Position numbers and translations under genes: made by a program. A stretch of 36,398 nt of DNA, taken from contig WGNW01000081.1 of the NCBI GenBank assembly GCA_016124315.1, forward strand, positions 1 to 36,398, read 5' to 3'. A model generated the notes under the pieces. That model was not told the DNA's origin and did no database searches. It saw nothing but the letters and a program-made list of their open reading frames with translations. This document shows, one piece after another, positions 15,573 to 23,141 of this stretch. This stretch comes from Alphaproteobacteria bacterium (GTDB lineage Bacteria; Pseudomonadota; Alphaproteobacteria; SMXS01). How positions within the stretch are numbered: the first letter of the stretch is position 1; every line of letters starts with the position of its first letter.

Positions 15573-16676
15573 CTATGCCTCGGTGTAGAACAGCACGGAA
15601 GCGCCGAGGAACAGGAAGAGGAACAGCGGGCTCCAAGCCGCCAGCACGGGCGGGATGGTGCCGAACTGGCCGATGGCGAGCAGTAAGTTGTCGACGATGA
15701 AGTAGCTGAAGCCGAACGCCATGCCGCCGATCACTCTGAGGAACATGGTGCCCGAACGCTGCACGCCGAAGGCCGCCATCGCACCCAGCAGCGGCATCAG
15801 GATGGTGCCGAGCGGACCGGATATCTTGTGGTTGAGCCAGGCGGTCAGCTTGTTGACGCTCATGCCTTCGCCGCGGAGCTGGCTGACGGCGCTCGCCAGC
15901 CGCCCGATGGGGACCGTCTCGGGATCGACCGAAAGGGCCTTGAAGCGGGCGGGCGGGATCTTGGTGTCCCAGATCGCGCGGGGCATCGACTGGACCTTCA
16001 TCTGGTCCACCCAGAACCGGGTGACGTCGAACATGATCCACTGGCCGTTGGTGTAGGCGGCGAAGTTCGCCGAGGTGATCTCCTTGATCTTGTCCTGGGA
16101 GTCCAGGTTGTAGAGCGTCACCTTGTCCAGGATGGCGCCGTCCCGCGTCACCGACTGGACACGCACCCGGGTGTTGCCTTCGATCGCCCACGCGTCGGAC
16201 TTCGAGGGTGGCAACTGCACGTCGCCCACGGCGAAGCCGCTGGCCCGCCATCGCTCGAACTCGTCGTTGGACTGGGCGACGATGGTCTCGTTGAACGCGA
16301 AGTGGATCACGGCGGCCACGGCGCAGACGCCCATCATCGGGAAGATGATCCGGAACGACGACAGGCCGGCGGCCTGCATCACCGCGATCTCGCTGCTCTG
16401 CGCCAGTGTGGTGCAGGTGATCAGGGTCGCCAGAAGGGCGGAGAACCCGACCACGTTGGAGATCATCTGGGGAAAGCGCAGCATCGTGAAGCGCCAGATC
16501 GAGGCCATGCCCGCGCCGTCCGGCGCCAGCACGTCGCCGCTCTGGCTGAGCACGTCCAGCGCCTGCATGATGACGGCGATGCCGAACAGCAGGACGAGGA
16601 AGCGGACCAGGAAGGTCTTGGCGATGTATTCCAGGAGGACGGGTACCTCGAGGCGGTGCTGCTGCAAACGGGTCAT
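15573..16676 (-). CDS. lptG: LptG-type permease of an LPS/lipid export ABC transporter
   Basis: The 367-residue product is a YjgP/YjgQ-family permease (PF03739). With LptF and the ATPase LptB it would extract a lipid from the inner membrane and hand it to the periplasmic bridge. The N-terminal helices carry EYIAKTFLVRFLVLLFGIAVIMQALDVL. The coupling stretch SSEIAVMQAAGLSSFRIIFPMM is characteristic. A large periplasmic beta-jellyroll follows at about residues 135-260 and the last three helices close the protein. Its start overlaps the lptF stop (ATGA). In most alphaproteobacteria lptFG precede lptD, surA and pdxA; here the neighbours are a flippase and lipid-modifying genes, so this pair could be a dedicated paralogue. 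Confidence 0.92.
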   Translation of the reverse strand: MTRLQQHRLEVPVLLEYIAKTFLVRFLVLLFGIAVIMQALDVLSQSGDVLAPDGAGMASIWRFTMLRFPQMISNVVGFSALLATLITCTTLAQSSEIAVMQAAGLSSFRIIFPMMGVCAVAAVIHFAFNETIVAQSNDEFERWRASGFAVGDVQLPPSKSDAWAIEGNTRVRVQSVTRDGAILDKVTLYNLDSQDKIKEITSANFAAYTNGQWIMFDVTRFWVDQMKVQSMPRAIWDTKIPPARFKALSVDPETVPIGRLASAVSQLRGEGMSVNKLTAWLNHKISGPLGTILMPLLGAMAAFGVQRSGTMFLRVIGGMAFGFSYFIVDNLLLAIGQFGTIPPVLAAWSPLFLFLFLGASVLFYTEA

Positions 16677-17884
16677 GCTGCTCCTTCTCCGGCCTGTTCA
16701 TCGGAAGGCCTGAAGAAGCTCACTTTCTGGACCGTGTTGACGATGGCCTCCCAGCCGTTCTCGATCCACCCGAGCGGCCTCGCGCCGATCCGGTAGGCCG
16801 TGGTGTAGAAGAAGAATCCTGCCAGCGCATTGAACGCCACGAACGGCAGCCCGAGGTTCAGCAGGCTGGAGCCGTCGCCCAGTCCGGCTGCCGCCGTGCC
16901 GAACTCGAGCATCTTGTGCAGGGTGAGCAGCAGGATGACGCCGACCACCAGGCCAAGCTGCTTCTGCTGGCGCTTCGGCCCCACGCCGAGGCCGACGGCC
17001 ATGAATGGGAGCACGAGGATGGTCAGCGAGCGCAGCAGCCGGTCGATGAAGGCCGAGGTGTAGACCCGCACCTGCTTGGCCTTGGTGCTGGTGTGGGCCT
17101 CGCTCCACAGTTCCGGCAGGGTCAACTCCCGCTCCTTGTCGCCACGGGCGCGGAACTCCTCGATCTGCGGCATCTCGAAGGGATAATCGTGCTGCTTGAA
17201 GGAGAAGACGCGCGGCGCAGGCTTCTTAGGGTCCACGTCGACGATGACCCCGTCGCGCAGCCGCATGAGCACGGTGCGTCCGTCCGGTGTGGCGAGGAAC
17301 GATCCCTCGCGGGCCGTGATGGTGGTCACCTTGCCGCCGGGGCGCTCCTTCTGGGCGAAGATGCCTTCCAGCCGCTGTCCGCCGTCATAGGCCTTCTCGA
17401 TGCGCAGCGTGAAGCCGTTGCCCAGGTCGTTGTATTCGCCCGGCTTGATGCTGGTGCCGAACGCACCGGAGGTGAGGTCGAACATCAGGCTCTGATAGGT
17501 GTAGAAGCTCCGCGGCTGGATGTAGCCCAGCAGGGCCAGGTTGATCACCATCAGCACGAAGGACAGGCAGATCGGCCCGCGCATGAGACGGAGCAGGCTC
17601 ATGCCGCTGCTCTGCAGCGCCTCCAGCTCGCTCGAACTCGCGAGCTTGCGGAAGGCCAGCAGCACGCCCAGCAGGAAGCCGAGCGGCAGCGCGAGGCCGA
17701 TATATTGCGGGATCAGGTTGCCCAGCATGCGGAACACCACGCCCACCGGGCCGCCCTGGTTGGCCACAAGGTCGAACAGGCGCAGCATTTTTTCCAGCAG
17801 GAGCAGCATGGCCGACAGGCCCACCGTCATCAGCAGGGGCGTCATGACCTGGCGGAGGATGTAGAAGTCGACCTTCTTGAACAC
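16673..17884 (-). CDS. lptF: LptF-type permease of an LPS/lipid export ABC transporter
   Basis: The product has 403 residues from GTG 17884, giving MFKKVDFYILRQVMTPLLMTVGLSAMLLLLEKMLRLFDLV. This is the standard LptF N-terminus, and AAGGAT lies 9 bases upstream. A longer frame from TTG 17938 adds 18 unlike residues and is less likely. SSSELEALQSSGMSLLRLMRGP is the ATPase-coupling helix, the periplasmic jellyroll spans about 130-260, and the C-terminal helices include AFIDRLLRSLTILVLPFMAVGLGVGPKRQ. It pairs with LptG (4-base overlap). LptB, LptC, LptA and LptD are not in the window. It is the first gene of the minus-strand run and diverges from the DUF2141 gene. Confidence 0.92.
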   Translation of the reverse strand: MFKKVDFYILRQVMTPLLMTVGLSAMLLLLEKMLRLFDLVANQGGPVGVVFRMLGNLIPQYIGLALPLGFLLGVLLAFRKLASSSELEALQSSGMSLLRLMRGPICLSFVLMVINLALLGYIQPRSFYTYQSLMFDLTSGAFGTSIKPGEYNDLGNGFTLRIEKAYDGGQRLEGIFAQKERPGGKVTTITAREGSFLATPDGRTVLMRLRDGVIVDVDPKKPAPRVFSFKQHDYPFEMPQIEEFRARGDKERELTLPELWSEAHTSTKAKQVRVYTSAFIDRLLRSLTILVLPFMAVGLGVGPKRQQKQLGLVVGVILLLTLHKMLEFGTAAAGLGDGSSLLNLGLPFVAFNALAGFFFYTTAYRIGARPLGWIENGWEAIVNTVQKVSFFRPSDEQAGEGAA

Positions 17885-17980
17885 GGCCGGATATCCTTTC
17901 GGAGGATCGGCAATGGTTGTACGGGGCTGTGGAACCAAGCGATCAGGCGGCAGCGTTCCAAGTAAAGAGAGGCGGCCGAT

Positions 17981-17990
17981 GATTGCAATC
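17981..17990. promoter_or_regulatory. 10-bp perfect palindrome in the divergent lptF/DUF2141 region
   Basis: GATTGCAATC is exactly self-complementary and lies in the 181 bases between the two divergent starts. It is short, with no second copy seen nearby, so it is only a possible operator half for the divergent lipid genes. Confidence 0.2.
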
Positions 17991-18065
17991 GAATTCTGTC
18001 GCCCAACATCTGGGTAAAGCGGTCGCCGGGAAATCGGTTCCGTATCCCGAGCTTAGGAGGTGTGC

Positions 18066-18644
18066 TTGACATCATCGTGGCAGATCCGCCAGCGCCGGGC
18101 CATGCTCGTAGCCGCCGCCGTCATCGGCGTCGCCGGTTCCGTGCGGGCGGAGGGCGAGGAGGCAGGTGCCTCGATACCGCCTCGACTGCAGGGGCTCGCC
18201 GTTTCCGGCAGGGCCCTGCCGCTCGTCGCCGACAGGATCGATCCCGGCAAGCCGCTCGGCTATTGCAACCCGGCGAACGACCAGCCGGAAATCAGGGTCA
18301 CCATTCCCAATCTCAGGAACAGCCGCGGCAATCTGCGCATCAGCCTGTACGGTCCCGACGCCGACCAGTGGGTGGGAACCAAGGGTGGCAAGCTGATCCG
18401 CTTCGACGTCCCGGCGCAGAAGGGCGAGATGAAGATCTGCATGCCGCTGCCCTATGGCCGCGGCATCTATGCGGTCGGGCTCTATCACGACGAGAACGCC
18501 AACGAGAAGTACGGCTTCACCAGCGAAGGCTACGGATTCTCCAACAACGCCAAGGCGGGGCTTTTCGGCCCGCCGCCGCACAAGGACGCGGCGTTCAGCG
18601 CCGGGCAGCTGGAGAACGATCTGGAAATTCGCCTGCGCTACTGA
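18066..18644 (+). CDS. Secreted DUF2141 domain protein
   Basis: The product has 192 residues from TTG 18066, which has AGGAGG (18055-18060) 5 bases upstream; a GTG at 18060 would overlap that ribosome site. The N-terminus MTSSWQIRQRRAMLVAAAVIGVAGSVRA is a Sec signal peptide with probable cleavage after SVRA. The rest matches the DUF2141 pattern: VTIPNLRNSRGNLRISLYGPDADQW, FDVPAQKGEMKICMPLPYGRGIYAVGLYHDENANEKYGFTSEGYGFSNNA and a C-terminal ENDLEIRLRY. The family is periplasmic or exported and has no known activity. Its placement between lptF (divergent) and the lipid kinase suggests a part in the envelope lipid pathway. That is inference from position only. Confidence 0.85.
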   Translation: MTSSWQIRQRRAMLVAAAVIGVAGSVRAEGEEAGASIPPRLQGLAVSGRALPLVADRIDPGKPLGYCNPANDQPEIRVTIPNLRNSRGNLRISLYGPDADQWVGTKGGKLIRFDVPAQKGEMKICMPLPYGRGIYAVGLYHDENANEKYGFTSEGYGFSNNAKAGLFGPPPHKDAAFSAGQLENDLEIRLRY

Positions 18645-18686
18645 TCACAAAGCCGCAAGTCTCCGGCCGCGTCACGCTCTTGGCGT

Positions 18687-18715
18687 TTGACCCGGGACCC
18701 ATCCGTGCCTAAGTT
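18687..18715 (+). promoter_or_regulatory. Possible promoter ahead of the lipid kinase gene
   Basis: TTGACC (18687-18692) is followed after exactly 17 bases by TAAGTT (18710-18715) in the 104-base gap before the kinase. The -10 match is weak. A 7-bp inverted repeat (GGGACCC at 18694-18700, GGGTCCC at 18741-18747) brackets the start region. Confidence 0.25.
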
Positions 18716-18748
18716 CTGCGCCGTTTCAGCGGCTCAGGAAGGGTCCCG

Positions 18749-19720
18749 GTGACTCTCGACGAAATTGGTGTCGTCAGCAATCCGGGCAGTACCCGGATGA
18801 ACAAGGAACTCAAGCCCTTCCGCCGCGCGGTGGAGGACTATCCCGGCCTGTTGTATCGGGAGCTCGGCGGCATCCAGGAGATGGCCGAGGTCCTGCGCGA
18901 GTACGCGGAACGGCGGATCAAGCTGCTGATCATCAGCGGCGGCGACGGCACCCTGCAGGCGGCGGTGACCGCACTCATCAACCACGATCCCTTCGAGGAA
19001 CTGCCGACCATCGCCATCCTGCCCGGCGGGCGGACCAACATGGTGGCGGAGGCGCTCGGCATGTTCGGACGGCCCCAGGAATGTCTCCACGAGGTGATCG
19101 GCCGTGCATCGGGCGGCCGGCCGCTCAAGGAGATCGACCTGCCGTTCATCAGGATGGAGCTCGTGCCGGGCGCGGAGCCGGTGTTCGGCGCCTTCTTCGG
19201 CGCGGCGACCATCGTTCGGGGCATCCAGTTCTGTCGCCGCAGCGTCTATCCGCTGGGCCTTCCCAACTTCCTGTCCCACACGGTGGCGATCATCTACCTC
19301 GTCTGGCTCGCGCTGTGGCCGTTCAAGGGGCGCCGCTCGCCCATGCGGCGCGAGCCGCTGGCGGTCAACTTCGGGGATTCGACGCCCGAGGCGAAGGCCT
19401 ACATGATCGTCCTGGTGACGACCTTGAACCGGCTGATCCTGGGCCTCTCCGCCGCCTCGGGGGTGGGCGAGGGCGCACTGCGGTATACCAGCATCGAATA
19501 CAATGTCATGGCTATCGCCCGGGCGGCGCGGACCTTCCTGTTCGGTCGGCCGTCGGGCAAGCTGGTCCGTGGGCTGGTGCGCCGGCGCCTGCACCGCATC
19601 GAATTCCGTACCGGCAGTGCGGTGACGCTTGACGGCGAGTTCTTCACGCCGGACCCTTCCCAGCCGATCCGGCTGGAGGCGACGATGCCCTTCCGGTTCG
19701 TGCGGCTGGAAGACGAATGA
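18749..19720 (+). CDS. Diacylglycerol-kinase family lipid kinase, candidate ceramide kinase (CpgB-like)
   Basis: The product has 323 residues from GTG 18749, with AGGA about 9 bases upstream. The DAGK/sphingosine kinase catalytic domain shows VVSNPGSTRMN near the start, the nucleotide-binding GGDGT (64-68) and LPGGRTNMVAEALG (91-104), which stands where most members have PxGTxND. The C-terminal part carries TLDGEFF, as in YegS/DgkB-type kinases. The enzyme would phosphorylate a lipid hydroxyl using ATP at the inner membrane. It overlaps a Tam41-like gene by 4 bases and faces spt/acp/cerR. In C. crescentus a distantly related protein in the same locus (CpgB) is a ceramide kinase, so ceramide is the likely substrate. 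Diacylglycerol is not excluded. Confidence 0.8.
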   Translation: MTLDEIGVVSNPGSTRMNKELKPFRRAVEDYPGLLYRELGGIQEMAEVLREYAERRIKLLIISGGDGTLQAAVTALINHDPFEELPTIAILPGGRTNMVAEALGMFGRPQECLHEVIGRASGGRPLKEIDLPFIRMELVPGAEPVFGAFFGAATIVRGIQFCRRSVYPLGLPNFLSHTVAIIYLVWLALWPFKGRRSPMRREPLAVNFGDSTPEAKAYMIVLVTTLNRLILGLSAASGVGEGALRYTSIEYNVMAIARAARTFLFGRPSGKLVRGLVRRRLHRIEFRTGSAVTLDGEFFTPDPSQPIRLEATMPFRFVRLEDE

Positions 19721-20673
19721 GCGGCGCCGCCGAGGACCTTGCGTCCGTCCGGCGCATCATCGGCGAGGAGCTTCGCCAGCCGCTGTTTCCCGCCGCCGCG
19801 GCCGCCGCCGGAGATATCCGCGCCCTGCACCAGGGCGCGGTGGCCCAGCTGTTCTACGGCTCCTGCCTGCGCGACGGTTCCGACGGCGACAGGATCCTCG
19901 ACTACTACGTGCTGGTGGACGATCTGGGGCGCGCCAACGGCGGGCCCGTGCTCGGATTCCTCAACCGCATCCTGCCGCCCAACGTCTTTTACCGGGAAAC
20001 CCGCTTCGACGGTCGCACCGTGCGCAGCAAGTATGCGTTGATGTCCCTCGACGGCTTCGTCGACGCCATGGGAGAGGGGCATCTCAATCCCAGCTTCTGG
20101 GCCCGGTTCACCCAGCCCTGCGCGCTCGCCTGGGCGCGCGACGACCGGGTCGCGGCCATTGTCGAGGGGGCGGTGACGCGGGCGGTGGTCACGGCCGCCG
20201 GCGCCGCGGGGCGGGCGCTCGCCGAGCCGCTGAGCGCCGACGAGCTGTGGTCCGGCCTGTTCCGGATGACCTACGGCGCCGAACTGCGCTCGGAGAACGC
20301 GTCGACCAAGGGTGCGGAGATCTTCGCCGAATTTCCGGAACGGTACCGCATGCTGACGCTGCCCGCCCTGCGGGCGGCCGGTATCGACGCCTCGGCAGGG
20401 CAGACGGGCTCGATCCGGGTGCCGGTCTCCGCCGAGGCGCGCCGTCGGGAGGCGCGGCGTTGGCGCTGCCGCCGGGTACAGGGCAAGACGCTCAGCGTCC
20501 TCCGGCTGGTGAAGGGCGCCTTCACCTTCAAGGGCGGCCTCGACTACCTGGCCTGGAAGATCCGGCGCCATTCGGGCGTGAGCATCCAGATCAGTCCGTG
20601 GCAACGCCGGCATCCGATCATCGGCGGCCTCTACCTCATGATGAAGACGCGCCGCAGCGGCGCCTACCGCTGA
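19717..20673 (+). CDS. Tam41-like phosphatidate cytidylyltransferase family nucleotidyltransferase (CpgC-like)
   Basis: The 318-residue protein resembles the mitochondrial Tam41 group. YGSCLRDGSDGDRILDYYVLVDD corresponds to the nucleotidyltransferase GS...D core, followed by ILPPNVFYRETRFDGRTVRSKYALMSLDGF, the counterpart of GVYFN...IKYGVVSLDDL in Tam41. Tam41 makes CDP-diacylglycerol from CTP and phosphatidic acid. Here the gene overlaps (ATGA, 19717-19720) a lipid kinase and lies within a sphingolipid locus, so it could activate ceramide phosphate with CTP or take another step in head-group synthesis. As I recall, the Caulobacter locus has a gene of this type (cpgC) needed for ceramide phosphoglycerate. 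The stop is 6 bases from the convergent spt stop, with no terminator between them. Confidence 0.75.
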   Translation: MSGAAEDLASVRRIIGEELRQPLFPAAAAAAGDIRALHQGAVAQLFYGSCLRDGSDGDRILDYYVLVDDLGRANGGPVLGFLNRILPPNVFYRETRFDGRTVRSKYALMSLDGFVDAMGEGHLNPSFWARFTQPCALAWARDDRVAAIVEGAVTRAVVTAAGAAGRALAEPLSADELWSGLFRMTYGAELRSENASTKGAEIFAEFPERYRMLTLPALRAAGIDASAGQTGSIRVPVSAEARRREARRWRCRRVQGKTLSVLRLVKGAFTFKGGLDYLAWKIRRHSGVSIQISPWQRRHPIIGGLYLMMKTRRSGAYR

Positions 20674-20679
20674 CGCGGC

Positions 20680-21885
20680 TCACGCGGCGGAGCCGGCCAG
20701 GACGCTGTTGGAGCGGGCCAGCCGGGTGAACGTCTCGACGATGGTCGACACCTGTTCGGGCGTATGGGCGGCGCTCAGGCTGCAGCGCAGCAGGTTGAGG
20801 CCCTGCGGCGTGGCGGGCGGCATGGCCAGATTGACGTAGACGCCGTTCTGCAGCAGCTGCTCCCAGAGGCGCACCGCCGTCGCCCGCTCGGGAATCTTCA
20901 CCGCGACCACGGGGCTGGCGGGCGCTCCCAGGCTGAAGCCCGCGGCGCTCAGGCCCTCGTGGAGCTGGCGGGCATTGCGCCACAATTTTTGCCGGTGCTG
21001 CGGCTCCGAGCCCAGGATTTCGACCGCCTTGAGCGCCGAGGCGACGACCGATGGCGGCAGCGAGGCGGTGAACATGTAGGGTCGCGCCGCGAGCCGCAGG
21101 ATCTCGAACTTCGGGTGGTTGGACACGCAGTAGCCGCCGATCGTGCCGACGCTCTTGCTGAAGGTGCCGACCATGAATTCCACCTGGTCCATGACGCCGG
21201 CTTCCTGGGCGACGCCGCAGCCGGTCTCCCCGAACACGCCGATGGAGTGGGCCTCGTCCACCATCAGCGCGGCGCCGTGGCAGTTCTTGACCTCGACGAG
21301 TTCCCGCATGGGCGCCTTGTCGCCCAGCATGGAATAGAGGCCCTCGATGACCACCAGCACCCTTGCGTCGCCGCCCAGGCGGCGCAGCCGCTTGTCCAGA
21401 TCGTCGGGGTCGTTGTGCTTGAACCGCACGATGGTGGCGCCCGACATGGTGCAGGCATCGTAGATGCTGGCGTGGCTGTCGGCGTCGATGACGATCACGT
21501 CGTCCTTGCCGGCGAGCGTGCCGATGCTGGCCAGGTTGGCCAGGAAGCCGGTGCTGAACACCAGGCAGTGCTCGGTGCCGTATAGCCCGGCGATGGCCGC
21601 TTCCAGCGCCTTGTGGCCGCTGTAGGTGCCGTTCAGCACCCGCGAACCGGTGGTGCCGGTACCGGCGGCGTCCAGCGCCTCATGGGCGGCCCTGACGCAG
21701 CGCGGGTCGAAGGTGAGGCCGAGATAGTTGTTGGTGCCGGCGAGGATGGTCCGCTGGCCCTTGATCACCGCCTCGGTGGGCGAAAGGATTTCCTCCATCA
21801 CCACGTCGATGGGGCTCGCCGCCTCGAAGCCGAGGGCGTCGCGGGCCTTGATCATGGGGTCGAACTTGTCGAACAGGTCAGCCAT
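20680..21885 (-). CDS. spt: Serine palmitoyltransferase (alpha-oxoamine synthase)
   Basis: The 401-residue PLP enzyme condenses serine with a fatty acyl thioester to give 3-ketosphinganine, the first step of sphingolipid synthesis. Visible features are NNYLGL (52-57), GTGTTGSRVLNGT, DSHAS with His138 stacking on PLP, DEAHSIG from Asp210, and FSKSVGTIGGY with the PLP lysine at 244. PPATPQGLNLLRCSLSA near the C-terminus resembles the serine-palmitoyltransferase PPATP loop more than the KBL or 8-amino-7-oxononanoate synthase version. Overlap of its start with the end of an acyl carrier protein gene by 8 bases, and the reductase and acyl-AMP ligase upstream, favour Spt over BioF or Kbl. By analogy with C. 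crescentus the acyl donor is probably acyl-ACP. Confidence 0.92.
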   Translation of the reverse strand: MADLFDKFDPMIKARDALGFEAASPIDVVMEEILSPTEAVIKGQRTILAGTNNYLGLTFDPRCVRAAHEALDAAGTGTTGSRVLNGTYSGHKALEAAIAGLYGTEHCLVFSTGFLANLASIGTLAGKDDVIVIDADSHASIYDACTMSGATIVRFKHNDPDDLDKRLRRLGGDARVLVVIEGLYSMLGDKAPMRELVEVKNCHGAALMVDEAHSIGVFGETGCGVAQEAGVMDQVEFMVGTFSKSVGTIGGYCVSNHPKFEILRLAARPYMFTASLPPSVVASALKAVEILGSEPQHRQKLWRNARQLHEGLSAAGFSLGAPASPVVAVKIPERATAVRLWEQLLQNGVYVNLAMPPATPQGLNLLRCSLSAAHTPEQVSTIVETFTRLARSNSVLAGSAA

Positions 21886-22123
21886 TGCGCTTCTCGACCA
21901 GCCCCTCGACGGCGTCGGCCACCTGGCCGACGGTCTCCAGATCCGGCAGCAGGTTGAGCGGGATGATGATGTCGAAGTGGTCTTCCATCTCGGCGACGAA
22001 ATCCATGACCGTCAGGGAATCCCACTCCAGGTCGGTGGCGAACGTGGTCTGCGGCGCGACCGGCACGCCCTTCTTGTTGTAGGGCGCGATCAGTTCGCGG
22101 ATATCGTCCAGCGTCTTGCTCAT
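21878..22123 (-). CDS. Acyl carrier protein dedicated to sphingolipid synthesis
   Basis: The product has 81 residues from ATG 22123 (MSKTLDDIRELIAPYNKKGV). A longer frame to 22189 adds 22 residues with no ACP character. The phosphopantetheine site is DLEWDSLTVMDFVAEMEDHFDI, with the attachment serine at 36. The helix pattern and acidic face are normal for an ACP of this size. It carries the acyl chain loaded by the ligase at 23142-24926 and presents it to Spt, whose start it overlaps by 8 bases. It follows cerR after 78 bases. The overlap suggests coupled translation and roughly matched amounts of ACP and Spt. Confidence 0.93.
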   Translation of the reverse strand: MSKTLDDIRELIAPYNKKGVPVAPQTTFATDLEWDSLTVMDFVAEMEDHFDIIIPLNLLPDLETVGQVADAVEGLVEKRNG

Positions 22124-22201
22124 CTCGCGGTTGCCTGCTGCTTGGTGGCCGGAGCCGGGGTTATAGCATTGGCGGGCGATGCGGCCCAAACGGCGAATGG
22201 A

Positions 22202-23137
22202 TCATCGCAGATAGCCGTTCTCCTCGTACCAGGCGCGCGTCGCCGGCAGTCCGATCGACGCCGGCAGCGCCGGGGTCCATCCCGCCTCCTCGAACAGGCT
22301 CCGGTCGTGGCAGACCCAGTCGGGAAACGAGAGTTCGCGCGCCTTGCCCGGCGTCAGCATGGGCGCGCCGCCGGTGAACAGGCTCGCCATCCAGGTCAGC
22401 GCGCCGACCGAGCCGAGCGCGGCCGGCGGCACGAACAGCGGGCGGTGCCAGGCGGCGCGCCCCGCGATCATCGACAGCACCTCCGGGAATGCGTAGCCGT
22501 CGGGTGCGCCGTCATGCACGTCCGCCGTGCGGCCCGAGAGGGCGGGCGCCGCCATCGCCGCCACCACCGCGGCCGCCAGATCGTGGACGTGGATCAGCGA
22601 AGTGCGGTGGCGGGGGCTGCCGGGGAGGAGCGCGCGCCGCGACCGGGCCGCCCGGAAGAAGACCAGCGTTTCGCGGTCGCCCGGCCCGTAGACGACCGGG
22701 GGCCTCAGGATGGTGAAGTCGAGGCCGCTGCGCTCCAGCACGGCGGTCTCCGCCGCCGCCTTGCTGGCGGCGTAGGCCGACAGCTGCGGCTCACGCGCGG
22801 AAATCGACGACAGGTGGATGTATCGGATATTCCGCTCGCCGATCGCATCGAGCACGCGCCTGGTGCCGCCCTCGTTGACGGCGAAGAACTCGCGGGTGCG
22901 CCGCGCCTTGATCAGGCCGGCGACGTGGACCACCGCATCGGCGCCGTCCGTCAGCCGGGCCAGCGCGGCCGGATCGTCGAGGTCGCCGGCAATCCAGGCG
23001 ACACCGGGCCGGGCGGGCTGGGGTCGGCGGGTGAGGGCGTTGACCCGGCAGCCGGCCGCCAGCAGCCGGTCGAGCACGTGTGCGCCGACGAAGCCGGTGG
23101 CGCCGGTCAGGGCGACGAGGCCCGCGGGAGCGGTCAT
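22202..23137 (-). CDS. cerR: NAD-dependent epimerase/dehydratase family reductase, probable ceramide reductase (CerR)
   Basis: This is a 311-residue extended SDR. TGATGFVG (11-18) binds the nucleotide, GDLDD (51-55) follows strand 3, and HVAGL (71-75) and HLSSIS (108-113) precede YAASK (Tyr122, Lys126). The RPPVVYGPGDRE stretch and C-terminal substrate domain are as in NAD-dependent epimerases. In the C. crescentus pathway the equivalent enzyme reduces the 3-keto group of oxidised ceramide. The gene starts 4 bases after the stop of the acyl-AMP ligase and is followed by acp and spt, the same order as in Caulobacter. The reductase role rests mainly on this context, since the family also contains sugar epimerases and dihydroflavonol-type reductases. 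Confidence 0.85.
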   Translation of the reverse strand: MTAPAGLVALTGATGFVGAHVLDRLLAAGCRVNALTRRPQPARPGVAWIAGDLDDPAALARLTDGADAVVHVAGLIKARRTREFFAVNEGGTRRVLDAIGERNIRYIHLSSISAREPQLSAYAASKAAAETAVLERSGLDFTILRPPVVYGPGDRETLVFFRAARSRRALLPGSPRHRTSLIHVHDLAAAVVAAMAAPALSGRTADVHDGAPDGYAFPEVLSMIAGRAAWHRPLFVPPAALGSVGALTWMASLFTGGAPMLTPGKARELSFPDWVCHDRSLFEEAGWTPALPASIGLPATRAWYEENGYLR

Positions 23138-23141
23138 CGCC

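Noticed and set aside
13873..16701. Minus-strand frame running without stops upstream of the hydroxylase, giving a 1197-codon open frame
   Set aside because: The upstream part is an Arg/Pro/Gly-rich shadow of the flippase and lptG in another frame. Only the last 254 codons encode a recognisable protein with a ribosome site.
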